Below, in pieces: positions 1 to 7,558 of a DNA stretch of 64,000 bases. This stretch comes from Amycolatopsis rubida. GTDB taxonomy: Bacteria; Actinomycetota; Actinomycetes; Mycobacteriales; Pseudonocardiaceae. Where the stretch lies: the NCBI RefSeq assembly GCF_900115345.1, contig NZ_FOWC01000002.1:806001-870000 (forward strand). The letters are read 5' to 3'. The notes beneath the pieces are model-generated. The model saw only the letters and a list, made by a program, of their open reading frames with translations. It ran no database searches and was not told where the DNA came from. Position numbers and translations under genes: made by a program. How positions within the stretch are numbered: position 1 is the stretch's first letter; each line of letters opens with the position of its first letter.

Positions 1-765
1 ACGGTTCCCGAAACGCGTCTCCAATTCGGGTTCGCAGCGGTAGGTGACGTGCGCGATCCGCCGGGCCACGCCCAGTCCGCGGTGCGGGCCTTCGGCCGCG
101 GTGTAGTAGTCGCCGCCGTGCCAGGCCCGGTCGCCGCGGATCGCGTGCAGCTGCGGGGCGGCCCAGGCGATTTGCTCGGCGGACGCGCGAGCGGTCGAAG
201 CGAGAACGAGCGCCGAGGCGACCCGATCGGGTTGACTTACGGCCCATTCGAGAGCCCGCATCCCGCCCATCGAACCGCCCGCGACGGCGGCCCAGCGTGC
301 GATGCCGAGTGCGTCCGAGAGCTCCGCTTCGGCATTGACCTGGTCCCGGACGGTCAAAGCCGGGAATCGGCTGCCCCACGCCGCACCGTCCGGAGCGGGC
401 GAGGCGGGGCCGGTCGACCCCTGACAGCCGCCGAGCACGTTAGGCGCGACGACGAACAGCTCGTCGGTGTCGAAAGCCTTGCCGGGGCCGATCAGTCCCT
501 CCCACCATCCGGGACTCGGATGCCCGGGTTCAGCGGGGCCTGCGACATGGCTGTCGCCGGTGAGAGCGTGCTCGACGAGGACCGCGTTGGACCCGTCGGA
601 GTTGAGCGTTCCCCACGTTTCGTACGCGAGGGTGTAGCCGGGCAGGGTCGCACCGGCCTCCAGCGCGAGCGCGCCGGGGCCGGTGAACCACTGCCGCCTG
701 CCGGGTGGGTCGCCCGCCCGCCACGCACCGGTGACGGGCGGAAGACTCGCGCCGGGATCCGTCAC
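1..765 (-). CDS. metX: Homoserine O-acetyltransferase MetX (5' part; runs off the window)
   Basis: Transfers an acyl group from acetyl-CoA to homoserine, giving the substrate used by the downstream-acting sulfhydrylase MetY. The reading frame stays open from a GTG at 765 to the window edge, so about 255 N-terminal residues are present. The alpha/beta-hydrolase nucleophile elbow is clear as AGGSMGGMRALEWA (Ser nucleophile), and the family signature HALTGDSHVAGP occurs near residue 65. The GTG overlaps the metY stop codon (GTGA), so the two genes are translationally coupled in the order metY-metX. MetX and serine/homoserine acyltransferases of the same fold can be confused, but the metY neighbour settles the call. 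Confidence 0.93.
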   Translation of the reverse strand, partial: MTDPGASLPPVTGAWRAGDPPGRRQWFTGPGALALEAGATLPGYTLAYETWGTLNSDGSNAVLVEHALTGDSHVAGPAEPGHPSPGWWEGLIGPGKAFDTDELFVVAPNVLGGCQGSTGPASPAPDGAAWGSRFPALTVRDQVNAEAELSDALGIARWAAVAGGSMGGMRALEWAVSQPDRVASALVLASTARASAEQIAWAAPQLHAIRGDRAWHGGDYYTAAEGPHRGLGVARRIAHVTYRCEPELETRFGNR

Positions 766-2069
766 AGCGCCGCCTTGGCGGCTCGGAAGCCCGCCTCGAG
801 GTCGGCCTTCAGGTCCTCGATTCCTTCCAGTCCGACAGCGAGCCGCACGAGACCCGGCGTGACGCCCGCGGCGACCTGCTCCTCCGGGCCGAGCTGGCTG
901 TGCGTGGTCGAAGCCGGGTGCACGATCAGGCTGCGCACGTCGCCGAGGTTCACCAGCTGACTGTGCAGCTCGGTGCCGTCGACGAACTTCCGGCCCGCTT
1001 CGACCCCGCCGCGCAGCTCGAACGACAGCACCGCGCCGACGCCGCGCGGCAGGTACTTCTGCGCCGCCGCGTGGTACGGGCTCGACGGCAGCCCGGCGTA
1101 GTAGACCTTCTCGACCTCGTCGCGCCCTTCCAGCCATTCCGCGAGCGCCTGCGCGTTCGTGGAATGCCGCTCCACGCGCAGCGACAGCGTCTCGATGCCC
1201 TGCAAAATGAGGAAGCTGTTCAACGGGGCGATCGCCGCGCCGGTGTCGCGCAGGATCTGCACGCGTGCCTTGGCCGCGAACGCACCCGGGCCGAGCGCCT
1301 CCCAGTACTTGAGACCGTGGTAGCTGGGGTCGGGCTCGTTGAAGCCCGGGAACCGGGCCGGGTCCTTGCCGAAGTCGAACGTGCCGCCGTCGACCAGCAC
1401 GCCGGCGACAGTCGTGCCGTGGCCGCCGAGGTACTTCGTCGCCGAGTGCACGACGATGTCGGCACCGTGCTCGATGGGGCGGACAAGGTACGGCGTCGGC
1501 ACGGTGTTGTCCACGACCAGCGGAACACCGGCCTCGTGCGCGACGTCGGCGACCTTGCGGATGTCGAGGACGGCGCTGCTCGGGTTGGCCAGCGTCTCGG
1601 CGAAGAACAGCTTGGTGTTCGGCCGGACCGCGGCCCGCCACTGCTCGGCGTCGTCCTGGTCGTCGATGAAGGTGACCTCGATGCCGAGCTTCGGCAGCGT
1701 GTAGTGGAACAGGTTGTAGGTGCCGCCGTACAGCGACGGGCTGGTGACGAAGTGGTCGCCCGCGTTCGCCAGGGTCAGGATCGCCGCGGTGACCGCCGCC
1801 GAACCGGAAGCGAACGCGAGACCGGCGACGCCGCCTTCGAGGGTGGCGACGCGCTGCTCCAGGACGTCCTGGGTCGGGTTGTTGATGCGCGTGTAGATGT
1901 GGCCGGGCTCGGCGAGGCTGAACAGATCCGCCCCGTGCTGAGTGTCGCGGAAGACGTACGACGTGGTCTGGTAGATCGGCGTCGCGCGGGCGCCGGTGGC
2001 CGGATCGGGCGCCGCCCCCGCGTGGATCTGCTTGGTCTCGAAGGACCAGCTCGTGGTGTCTTCCGGCAT
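762..2069 (-). CDS. metY: O-acetylhomoserine sulfhydrylase (aminocarboxypropyltransferase) MetY
   Basis: PLP enzyme of the Cys/Met metabolism family that makes homocysteine from O-acetylhomoserine and sulfide in direct-sulfhydrylation methionine synthesis. At 435 residues it has the usual length for MetY, which is longer than cystathionine gamma-synthase. The PLP lysine lies in [16 protein letters not shown]; the phosphate-binding stretch [10 protein letters not shown] is at about residue 85. The ATG at 2069 is preceded by AGGAG at good spacing. It is the first gene of a leftward metY-metX unit, coupled by overlapping stop and start. A short palindrome at 2143-2159 lies upstream and could be an operator; I see no convincing S-box riboswitch. 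Confidence 0.95.
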   Translation of the reverse strand: MPEDTTSWSFETKQIHAGAAPDPATGARATPIYQTTSYVFRDTQHGADLFSLAEPGHIYTRINNPTQDVLEQRVATLEGGVAGLAFASGSAAVTAAILTLANAGDHFVTSPSLYGGTYNLFHYTLPKLGIEVTFIDDQDDAEQWRAAVRPNTKLFFAETLANPSSAVLDIRKVADVAHEAGVPLVVDNTVPTPYLVRPIEHGADIVVHSATKYLGGHGTTVAGVLVDGGTFDFGKDPARFPGFNEPDPSYHGLKYWEALGPGAFAAKARVQILRDTGAAIAPLNSFLILQGIETLSLRVERHSTNAQALAEWLEGRDEVEKVYYAGLPSSPYHAAAQKYLPRGVGAVLSFELRGGVEAGRKFVDGTELHSQLVNLGDVRSLIVHPASTTHSQLGPEEQVAAGVTPGLVRLAVGLEGIEDLKADLEAGFRAAKAAL

Positions 2070-2142
2070 CTGCTCGCTCCTAGCGGTCGTGAACGGGTCG
2101 GCTGGGCGCGACGTTAACCAGGCCGGACGAAACGCCCAACCG

Positions 2143-2159
2143 CTCTCACGAGATGAGAG
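2143..2159. promoter_or_regulatory. Palindrome in the metY upstream region (possible operator)
   Basis: CTCTCA-N5-TGAGAG is a perfect 6-bp inverted repeat about 75 bp upstream of the metY start and between the divergent metY and membrane-protein genes. It could bind a dimeric repressor of the methionine genes, or be a chance hairpin. Its presence argues against a start codon at 2153, which falls inside it, for the rightward gene. Confidence 0.3.
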
Positions 2160-2239
2160 TCCTACGCACCCGGACGTATGAGCAAGTGCCGAGCGCTGAC
2201 GGACGACGCGACAGCGCGGTGAAGCGCACGCTCAGGCGC

Positions 2240-2728
2240 ATGGACTGGAGAATGCGGCCGTCGACCCGGAAGTGGCTCCTGTTCGGCCACGTCGTCACGT
2301 CGGTCGGCTGGATCGGCGCCGAGCTCGCGGTGCTGATCTGCAGCATTCTCGCGATCGCCGTCCCCGATCCGGTGACCACGCGCAGCGCGAACGTCATCGC
2401 CGGGGTGCTCGCCGGTGCACTCTATTTCCCGGCCAGCCTCCTCGCGCTGGCGACCGGTGTCGTCCTCGGCCTCGGCACGAAGTGGAAGCTGGTCCGCTAC
2501 CACTGGGTGCTGTGGAAACTGCTGGCCACGCTGGCCCTCTTCGCCGGCGGCAACCTGATGGTGGTCCCGTTATTCGTCGAGCACGGCGAGCAGGCTTCAC
2601 GCGGGGAGATCGTCGGGGCGGGCGCGGTGTCGGGCACCGGCGCGATGAGCGTCGGGCTGACGTTGCTGCTGGGGGCGACGCTGGTGTCGTACTTCAAGCC
2701 GTGGCCGAAGGTGTTTCGCGCTAACTAG
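2240..2728 (+). CDS. Small integral membrane protein, DUF2269-like
   Basis: About 160 residues with four hydrophobic helices: roughly HVVTSVGWIGAELAVLICSI, then GVLAGALYFPASLLALATG, then VLWKLLATLALFAGGNLM, then GAMSVGLTLLLGATLVSYF. The pattern resembles small DUF2269-type membrane proteins of actinobacteria of unknown function; that family call is inference. The frame is open from an ATG at 2153, but that lies in the palindrome. ATGs at 2240 and 2252 are better placed just ahead of the first membrane helix, and neither has a strong ribosome site. It ends 72 bp before the likely start of the PucR-type regulator, so the two may be co-transcribed. Confidence 0.7.
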   Translation: MDWRMRPSTRKWLLFGHVVTSVGWIGAELAVLICSILAIAVPDPVTTRSANVIAGVLAGALYFPASLLALATGVVLGLGTKWKLVRYHWVLWKLLATLALFAGGNLMVVPLFVEHGEQASRGEIVGAGAVSGTGAMSVGLTLLLGATLVSYFKPWPKVFRAN

Positions 2729-2799
2729 TGCCGCGGGTGGCGAAACCGGTGCAGTCTTCTACCGTTCCAGCAAGAACGTCAGGAGCGCTGGAGGTAGCT

Positions 2800-4368
2800 G
2801 TGGTTTCGGTGCGCAGCGTCGTGGACCGGGTCGGTCCGACGCTGCTCCACGCGCTTCTCGTGCCCGAAGGCTGTCCCGCGGTCGGCGACGTGGTGATCGC
2901 CGAGCCCGGTGCGGAGTCCGCCATCGCCGCGGGTGACCTGGTGCTGGGCGTCGCCACGATCGAGCAGGCCGACGCCGCGGCACTCGTCCGGGTGAGCGCC
3001 GGACGGGGTGCGGCAGCGGTGCTGCTGAAACCGCCGCTGGCGGCGAAACAGCCGGTGCGACGCGCGGCGAAGTCGGCGGGGATCGCGTTGATCCAGGTGC
3101 ACGCGGCGACCTCCTGGGCCCAGCTGGTCTGGCTGTTGCGCACGGTGCTGGACGCACTCGCCGACGAATCCGAAGCGCTCGAAGAAGGCGGCGACCCGGG
3201 TTCCGGCGACCTCTTCCGGCTCGCCGACGCCGTGGCCGCGGTGGTCGACGCGTCGGTCACGATCGAGGACACCAACTCGCGCGTCCTCGCCTACTCCGCG
3301 CGCCAGGACCTCACCGACCCGGCGCGCGTCGCGACGATCATGGGCCGCCGAATCCCGGACGACGTGCTGGCCCGGTTCCGCTCGCGCGGCGTGTTCCGCG
3401 AGCTTTCCCGCGGCAGGCAGACGATCTTCGTCCCGGCCCAGCGCGACGGCACCCTGCCGCGGCTGATCGTGCCGATCCGGATGGGCGGCGAACTGCTGGG
3501 CTCGATGTGGGCGGTCGTCCCCGGTCCGGTTTCCGAGGAACGCGCGGCGGCTTTCGCCGACGCGGCCCCGGTGGTCGCGCTGCACCTGCTGCGGCGGCGC
3601 GCGCATACGGACGCACAACGCCGGGCTTCCGCCGAATTGCTGCGCGCGGTTTTGGAAGGACAGGTCCCTCCGCGTCGGGTAGTCGCCGAACTGGACCTGT
3701 CCGACGAGCCGCATCGGGTCGTCGTCGTGGACGTCAGCGGCGGCGACAGCCGGGACGCCGAGGGACTGTTGCTGGCGTTGCTGGAACGGATTTCGCAGGG
3801 TTTCGGACGCCGTCCGGTCGCGGCTGAACTGGGTGGGTTGCTCTACGTCGTGGTTCCGGATCGCCCCGGCGAGGGCGGCTGGCCGGAACTGCGGGAGGCG
3901 CTGCTCGCCCAGCCCGCGTCTCGCCGGGGCGGGCTACCGCGCGCGGCTGCGGGCGCGCCGGGCGATCCGACTGCGCTGGCCGCGTCGCGAGCCCAGGCGG
4001 ACGAGGCGCTGGGACTGCTGCGAGCAGGACTGGTCGAGGGCCGTGTCGTGGCGTACGACGAGGCATGGACCGCGCTGGTTTTGCACCGCGCCGCCGCCGG
4101 AGCAGCGGCGGCGCAGGTGTCCGAACTCGGCCCGCTCGGCGTGCTGCGCGCACACGACGAGGCGAGCAACGCCGGGTACGTCGACACTCTTTACGAATGG
4201 CTCCGGTATCCCGGCGACCCCCGCGCCGCCGCGGAACGGCTGCGGATTCACCCGAACACGCTGCGGTACCGGATGAAACGGCTGCTGGAACTGGTCCCGC
4301 TGAACCTCGACGACCCGGATACGCGGCTTGCTCTGCTCACCCAGCTGATCGCACTCCGCTGGAGCTGA
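2800..4368 (+). CDS. PucR/CdaR-family transcriptional regulator
   Basis: 522 residues. The C-terminal 50 residues carry the HTH_30 DNA-binding domain characteristic of PucR/CdaR regulators (RAAAERLRIHPNTLRYRMKR). The N-terminal part is a PucR-type sensory region (VVDRVGPTLLHALLVPEGCP), and the middle has a GGDEF-like/CdaR spacer. I chose the GTG at 2800 because GGAGGT precedes it by five bases; the frame is open from 2728. Family members often respond to purines, sugar diacids or amino acids. Alanine dehydrogenase lies two genes away, so regulation of amino-acid catabolism is possible but unproven. It converges on the broken PPOX-fold gene with about 30 bp of overlap. Confidence 0.85.
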   Translation: MVSVRSVVDRVGPTLLHALLVPEGCPAVGDVVIAEPGAESAIAAGDLVLGVATIEQADAAALVRVSAGRGAAAVLLKPPLAAKQPVRRAAKSAGIALIQVHAATSWAQLVWLLRTVLDALADESEALEEGGDPGSGDLFRLADAVAAVVDASVTIEDTNSRVLAYSARQDLTDPARVATIMGRRIPDDVLARFRSRGVFRELSRGRQTIFVPAQRDGTLPRLIVPIRMGGELLGSMWAVVPGPVSEERAAAFADAAPVVALHLLRRRAHTDAQRRASAELLRAVLEGQVPPRRVVAELDLSDEPHRVVVVDVSGGDSRDAEGLLLALLERISQGFGRRPVAAELGGLLYVVVPDRPGEGGWPELREALLAQPASRRGGLPRAAAGAPGDPTALAASRAQADEALGLLRAGLVEGRVVAYDEAWTALVLHRAAAGAAAAQVSELGPLGVLRAHDEASNAGYVDTLYEWLRYPGDPRAAAERLRIHPNTLRYRMKRLLELVPLNLDDPDTRLALLTQLIALRWS

Positions 4369-4781
4369 CCTGGTAGCTGAGATCGTTGGCACGCAACGAT
4401 TCCGGCTCCATCCGGACCCACACCGTGCCGCGTTCGGCCGGGTCGTCCAGCAGATACGCGCGGAACCGCGGATCCCACACGGACTCGTCGGGGCCCAGGT
4501 ACCGCACTAGTTTCCGCCGTCCGCGCGGCACGTCGAACGGTTCGAGGGCGGCTGGTCCGCGCGCGACCACCTGACGCACCAAGCCGGTCGCAAACGTCCA
4601 CCGTCACCGCGATCCGCGGCTCCTCGCGCACCCGAGCGGGCAGCCGCGACCACGGGCCGCTGAGGATCCAGAACGCCCTGTCCTCCCAGAGATACCAGGT
4701 GGGCCGGACGGTCGGACCAGCGGTGGCGACCCGTGCGGTCAGCGGCTGCGCGAGGAAACTGTCGACGTCGAAACCGGTCAT
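4337..4781 (-). pseudogene. Pyridoxamine-phosphate-oxidase-fold (PPOX) protein, frameshifted
   Basis: The first 65 codons from ATG 4781 read as a typical short FMN/F420-binding split-barrel protein (start MTGFDVDSFLAQPLTARVAT, then PTWYLWEDRAFWILSGPWSR and EEPRIAVTVDVCD). The rest of the family sequence (TGLVRQVVARGPAALEPFD ... RGTVWVRMEPESLRANDLSY) continues in another frame from about 4587 down to 4337. One frameshift at about 4580-4590 therefore splits a protein of roughly 145 residues. Its ATG overlaps the stop of the upstream quinone oxidoreductase (ATGA), so the pair was once coupled. It is either a recent pseudogene or an assembly error of one base. Confidence 0.75.
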
Positions 4782-5719
4782 GCGACCAGCAGCGTCTTCC
4801 CGATCGTGCCCCGAGATTCGATCGCCGCGTGCGCGTCAGCCGCCCGCTCCAGCGGGAACCGCTGTCCGATCACCGGCGTGAGCTGTCCGGACGCGGCGGC
4901 CGCCAGTGCCGATTCGGTGTAGCCGCGCATCTCCGCCGCGTCGCCGATCGATCGGATCAGCTTCACGCCGCGCGCGGCAGCGTCCTCTTCGGACACTTCG
5001 GTCCAGGAACCGCTTGCCAGACCGTAGATCGCCATCCGCCCGCCGGGCCGCACCAGCGCGAACGCCGCGGTGCCGACCGCGCCTCCCACGCCGTCGAACA
5101 CCACGTCCACCTCCCCGGCCTCGGCGGTCCACTCCGGATCGGTGTAGTCGACCGCCAGATCCGCACCCAATTCCCGGGCGCGGGCAAGCTTTTCCGCCCC
5201 GCCCGCGGCTGCCACGACCTCCGCGCCCGCGGCCTTCGCCAGTTGCACCAGGAGGCTGCCGACCCCTCCGGCGGCAGCCTCGACGAGCACCCGTTCCCCT
5301 GGCGCCACCGCGGTCGCGTGCACCAGCCCGGTCGCCGTGCGGCCGTCGGCCAGCAGCGCGACGGCCGCGTCGAGGCTCAGCGCGTGCGGCACCGGGAACA
5401 CCAACGCCGCGTCCACGACCACGCGCTGCGCGTAACCGCCGCTGCCGCCGGTCGACGTCACCACGCGTTTCCCGACCAGCGCCGGGTCCACGCCCTCCCC
5501 GGCGCGGCTGATCACACCCCCGACGCCGTTGCCGGGCACCATCGGAAGCGTGCTGCCGAACGGCCCCGTCCCCGTCGCCCGGAACTGCGTTTCCACGAAG
5601 GTGACGTTGGCGAACGCCACCTCGATCAGCACCTGTCCCGGCCCGGGAGCCGGATCGGGGGCCTCCCCCGCCTCCAGCACCGCCGGCCCGCCGAACTCCC
5701 GCAGCCACACCGCTCGCAT
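4778..5719 (-). CDS. Zinc-independent quinone oxidoreductase / MDR-family NADPH dehydrogenase
   Basis: 313 residues of the medium-chain dehydrogenase/reductase superfamily, of the quinone oxidoreductase type that lacks the catalytic zinc. The GroES-like N-terminal half holds QVLIEVAFANVTFVETQFRA; the Rossmann nucleotide site is VEAAAGGVGSLLVQLAKAAGAEVVAA read at about residues 140-165. The ATG at 5719 has GGAAGGG six bases upstream; an upstream in-frame ATG at 5758 would add an unconserved tail. It likely reduces quinones or enones with NADPH in the cytosol. The physiological substrate is unknown. It is coupled to the broken PPOX-fold gene. Confidence 0.88.
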   Translation of the reverse strand: MRAVWLREFGGPAVLEAGEAPDPAPGPGQVLIEVAFANVTFVETQFRATGTGPFGSTLPMVPGNGVGGVISRAGEGVDPALVGKRVVTSTGGSGGYAQRVVVDAALVFPVPHALSLDAAVALLADGRTATGLVHATAVAPGERVLVEAAAGGVGSLLVQLAKAAGAEVVAAAGGAEKLARARELGADLAVDYTDPEWTAEAGEVDVVFDGVGGAVGTAAFALVRPGGRMAIYGLASGSWTEVSEEDAAARGVKLIRSIGDAAEMRGYTESALAAAASGQLTPVIGQRFPLERAADAHAAIESRGTIGKTLLVA

Positions 5720-5909
5720 GTAAGCCCTTCCTCGAAGTCTCCGCCGGGGGCCAGCCAACTACCTCAAGTGCGGTCGAGGTCAAGTGCGTTGTCCTGGCAG
5801 CACTATTGACCCAGCGCAAGACTGTGCCGGAAGGATGATGACACCGCCGTCCGGGTAGATCACCGTGAGTGGCACCACCTTCGACAGAACCGCCGCCAGG
5901 AGGCAAGCA

Positions 5910-7025
5910 GTGCGCATCGCCGTTCCCCGTGAGATCAAGAAGCACGAGTACCGGGTCGCGTTGACCCCGGCAGGCGTGCACGAACTGGTCGGTCGCGGGC
6001 ACGACGTCTTCGTCGAGACGGGTGCCGGGACCGGGTCGTCCATCACGGACGAGGAGTACGTCGCCGCGGGCGCGAAGGTGCTCGCCACCGCGGACGAGAC
6101 GTGGGCCGAGGGCGAGCTCGTGCTGAAGGTGAAGGAGCCGATCGCCGAGGAGTACCCGCGCCTGCGCAAGGATCTGGTGCTGTTCACCTATCTGCACATC
6201 GCCGCGGACCGTCCGCTGACCGACGCGCTGCTGGCCGCGGGCACCACCGCGATCGCTTACGAGACGGTGCAGAAGCCGAACGGCGCGCTGCCGTTGCTGG
6301 CCCCGATGTCCGAGGTCGCGGGCCGGCTGGCTCCGCAGGTCGGCGCCTACGCCCTGATGAAGCCGAGCGGCGGCCGGGGCGTCCTGCCCGGCGGCATCCC
6401 CGGCGTGCACCCGGCGCGCGTGGTCGTCATCGGCGGCGGCGTGGCGGGCCTCAATGCCGCCCGGGTCGCCCTCGGCCTCGGCTCCGACGTGGAAATCCTC
6501 GACACGAACGTCGACCGCCTGCGCCAGATCGACAACGACTTCGGCGGCCGAATCCGCACCGTCACCTCGAACCGCCTGTCGGTAGAAGAGTCGGTCCTGG
6601 AAGCGGACATGGTCGTCGGCGCGGTCCTGGTCCCCGGCGCGAAGGCTCCGAAGCTGGTCTCCAACGACCTGGTCTCGCGCATGAAGCCGGGCAGCGTCCT
6701 CGTGGACATCGCCATCGACCAGGGCGGCTGCTTCGCCGACTCGCGCCCCACCACGCACGACGACCCGACCTACACGGTCCACAACTCGGTCTTCTACTGC
6801 GTGGCCAACATGCCTGGCGCAGTCCCGCGCACGAGCACCTACGGCCTCACCAACGTGACCCTCCCCTACGCCGTGCAGCTGGCCGACAAGGGCTGGAAGG
6901 CCGCCCTCTCCGCCGACCCAGCCCTGGCCCTTGGCCTCAACACCCACTCCGGCGCCCTGACCAACGCCCCGGTCGCCACCGCCCACAACCTCCCCCACAC
7001 CCCCGTCGAAACCGCCCTGGCATAA
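5910..7025 (+). CDS. ald: Alanine dehydrogenase
   Basis: NAD-dependent interconversion of L-alanine with pyruvate and ammonia. The product has 371 residues, the standard length for Ald. The N-terminus MRIAVPREIKKHEYRVALTP (first codon GTG) is the classical signature of the AlaDH/PNT family. The NAD site is VVVIGGGVAGLNAARVALGL, and the catalytic Lys and His regions (EYRVALTP; FTYLHIAADR) are intact. The GTG at 5910 is preceded by AGGAGG. A strong hairpin terminator follows at 7035-7070, so the gene is monocistronic. Confidence 0.96.
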   Translation: MRIAVPREIKKHEYRVALTPAGVHELVGRGHDVFVETGAGTGSSITDEEYVAAGAKVLATADETWAEGELVLKVKEPIAEEYPRLRKDLVLFTYLHIAADRPLTDALLAAGTTAIAYETVQKPNGALPLLAPMSEVAGRLAPQVGAYALMKPSGGRGVLPGGIPGVHPARVVVIGGGVAGLNAARVALGLGSDVEILDTNVDRLRQIDNDFGGRIRTVTSNRLSVEESVLEADMVVGAVLVPGAKAPKLVSNDLVSRMKPGSVLVDIAIDQGGCFADSRPTTHDDPTYTVHNSVFYCVANMPGAVPRTSTYGLTNVTLPYAVQLADKGWKAALSADPALALGLNTHSGALTNAPVATAHNLPHTPVETALA

Positions 7026-7034
7026 CCAGCACAC

Positions 7035-7070
7035 AAAAGCGGCGAGGCCCCCAAGGCCCTCGCCGCTTTT
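7035..7070 (+). terminator. Intrinsic terminator of ald
   Basis: AAAAGCGGCGAGG and CCTCGCCGCTTTT form a 13-bp stem around a short C/A-rich loop, ending in a T run, ten bases after the ald stop. Confidence 0.9.
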
Positions 7071-7558
7071 GCCACGCCACAACGCTTTTTGTTCCACCCC
7101 ACGCCATCCCAACCCCAACCCCGGCCCCCCACCCAACCGCCGCCGAAGGCACCGCGGGGGTCCGGGGGGCTCGGCCCCCCGGGTACTACGACGCCCCTTC
7201 CCGACGAAGCGCCACCAGGCGCGAGTAGGGGAAGGCCAGAAGGGGCGACCCGCTCAACCAGCCTGGGGGTCACTGGGAGCGGGTCGCCGAGTACTAGCTT
7301 AAAGAACATTGGGCGGGAGCGCTCGTCCGGGGGTGGATTTCGCCGGGGTTCTTCCCGGTGACCAGGTGAACGTTCAACCTTTCACCTTTGCTGCCCGGAC
7401 CAGGGTTTCCCTGCTCCACGAGGCTTCCAGGGTCCTTCGGAACGCGCTGGCGTGCCGTTCGTCACCTCTGCCCGCCGGAGCGCCGGTTGTGCCTGTTTGG
7501 TCCGGGCCGCCGGCTCGCCCGGGAATAAATTGTCGGTGCCGCTGCCTAACCTTGTGAT
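7071..7558. other. 488-bp gene-free stretch with three consecutive hairpins
   Basis: I see no gene here. Three stems follow one another: GGGGGGC/GCCCCCC at 7163-7181; CCCCTTCCC with a GGGGAAGG partner spanning about 7195-7234; and GGCGACCCGCTC with GAGCGGGTCGCC at about 7244-7290. The last ends near GTACTAGCTTAAAG. The stretch then runs into the leader of the ABC exporter. It may hold the exporter's promoter and a structured leader RNA, but no known riboswitch or tRNA pattern is visible. Confidence 0.35.

Noticed and set aside
900..2117. 405-codon frame opposite metY
   Set aside because: Antisense shadow of a GC-rich gene: composition is Arg/Val/Gln-rich without family motifs, while metY on the other strand is certain.
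2070..2239. SAM (S-box or SAM-IV) riboswitch before metY
   Set aside because: A short hairpin is present, but I cannot find the conserved core or the P1-P4 arrangement; a covariance-model search (Rfam) would decide.
4836..7136. 766-codon minus-strand frame spanning the quinone oxidoreductase and alanine dehydrogenase
   Set aside because: Gly/Arg/Val-rich shadow; both underlying genes have clear motifs in other frames.
7195..7290. tRNA or other structured RNA gene
   Set aside because: No cloverleaf, no TTCGA-like T-loop and no CCA-type acceptor geometry; only simple stems.
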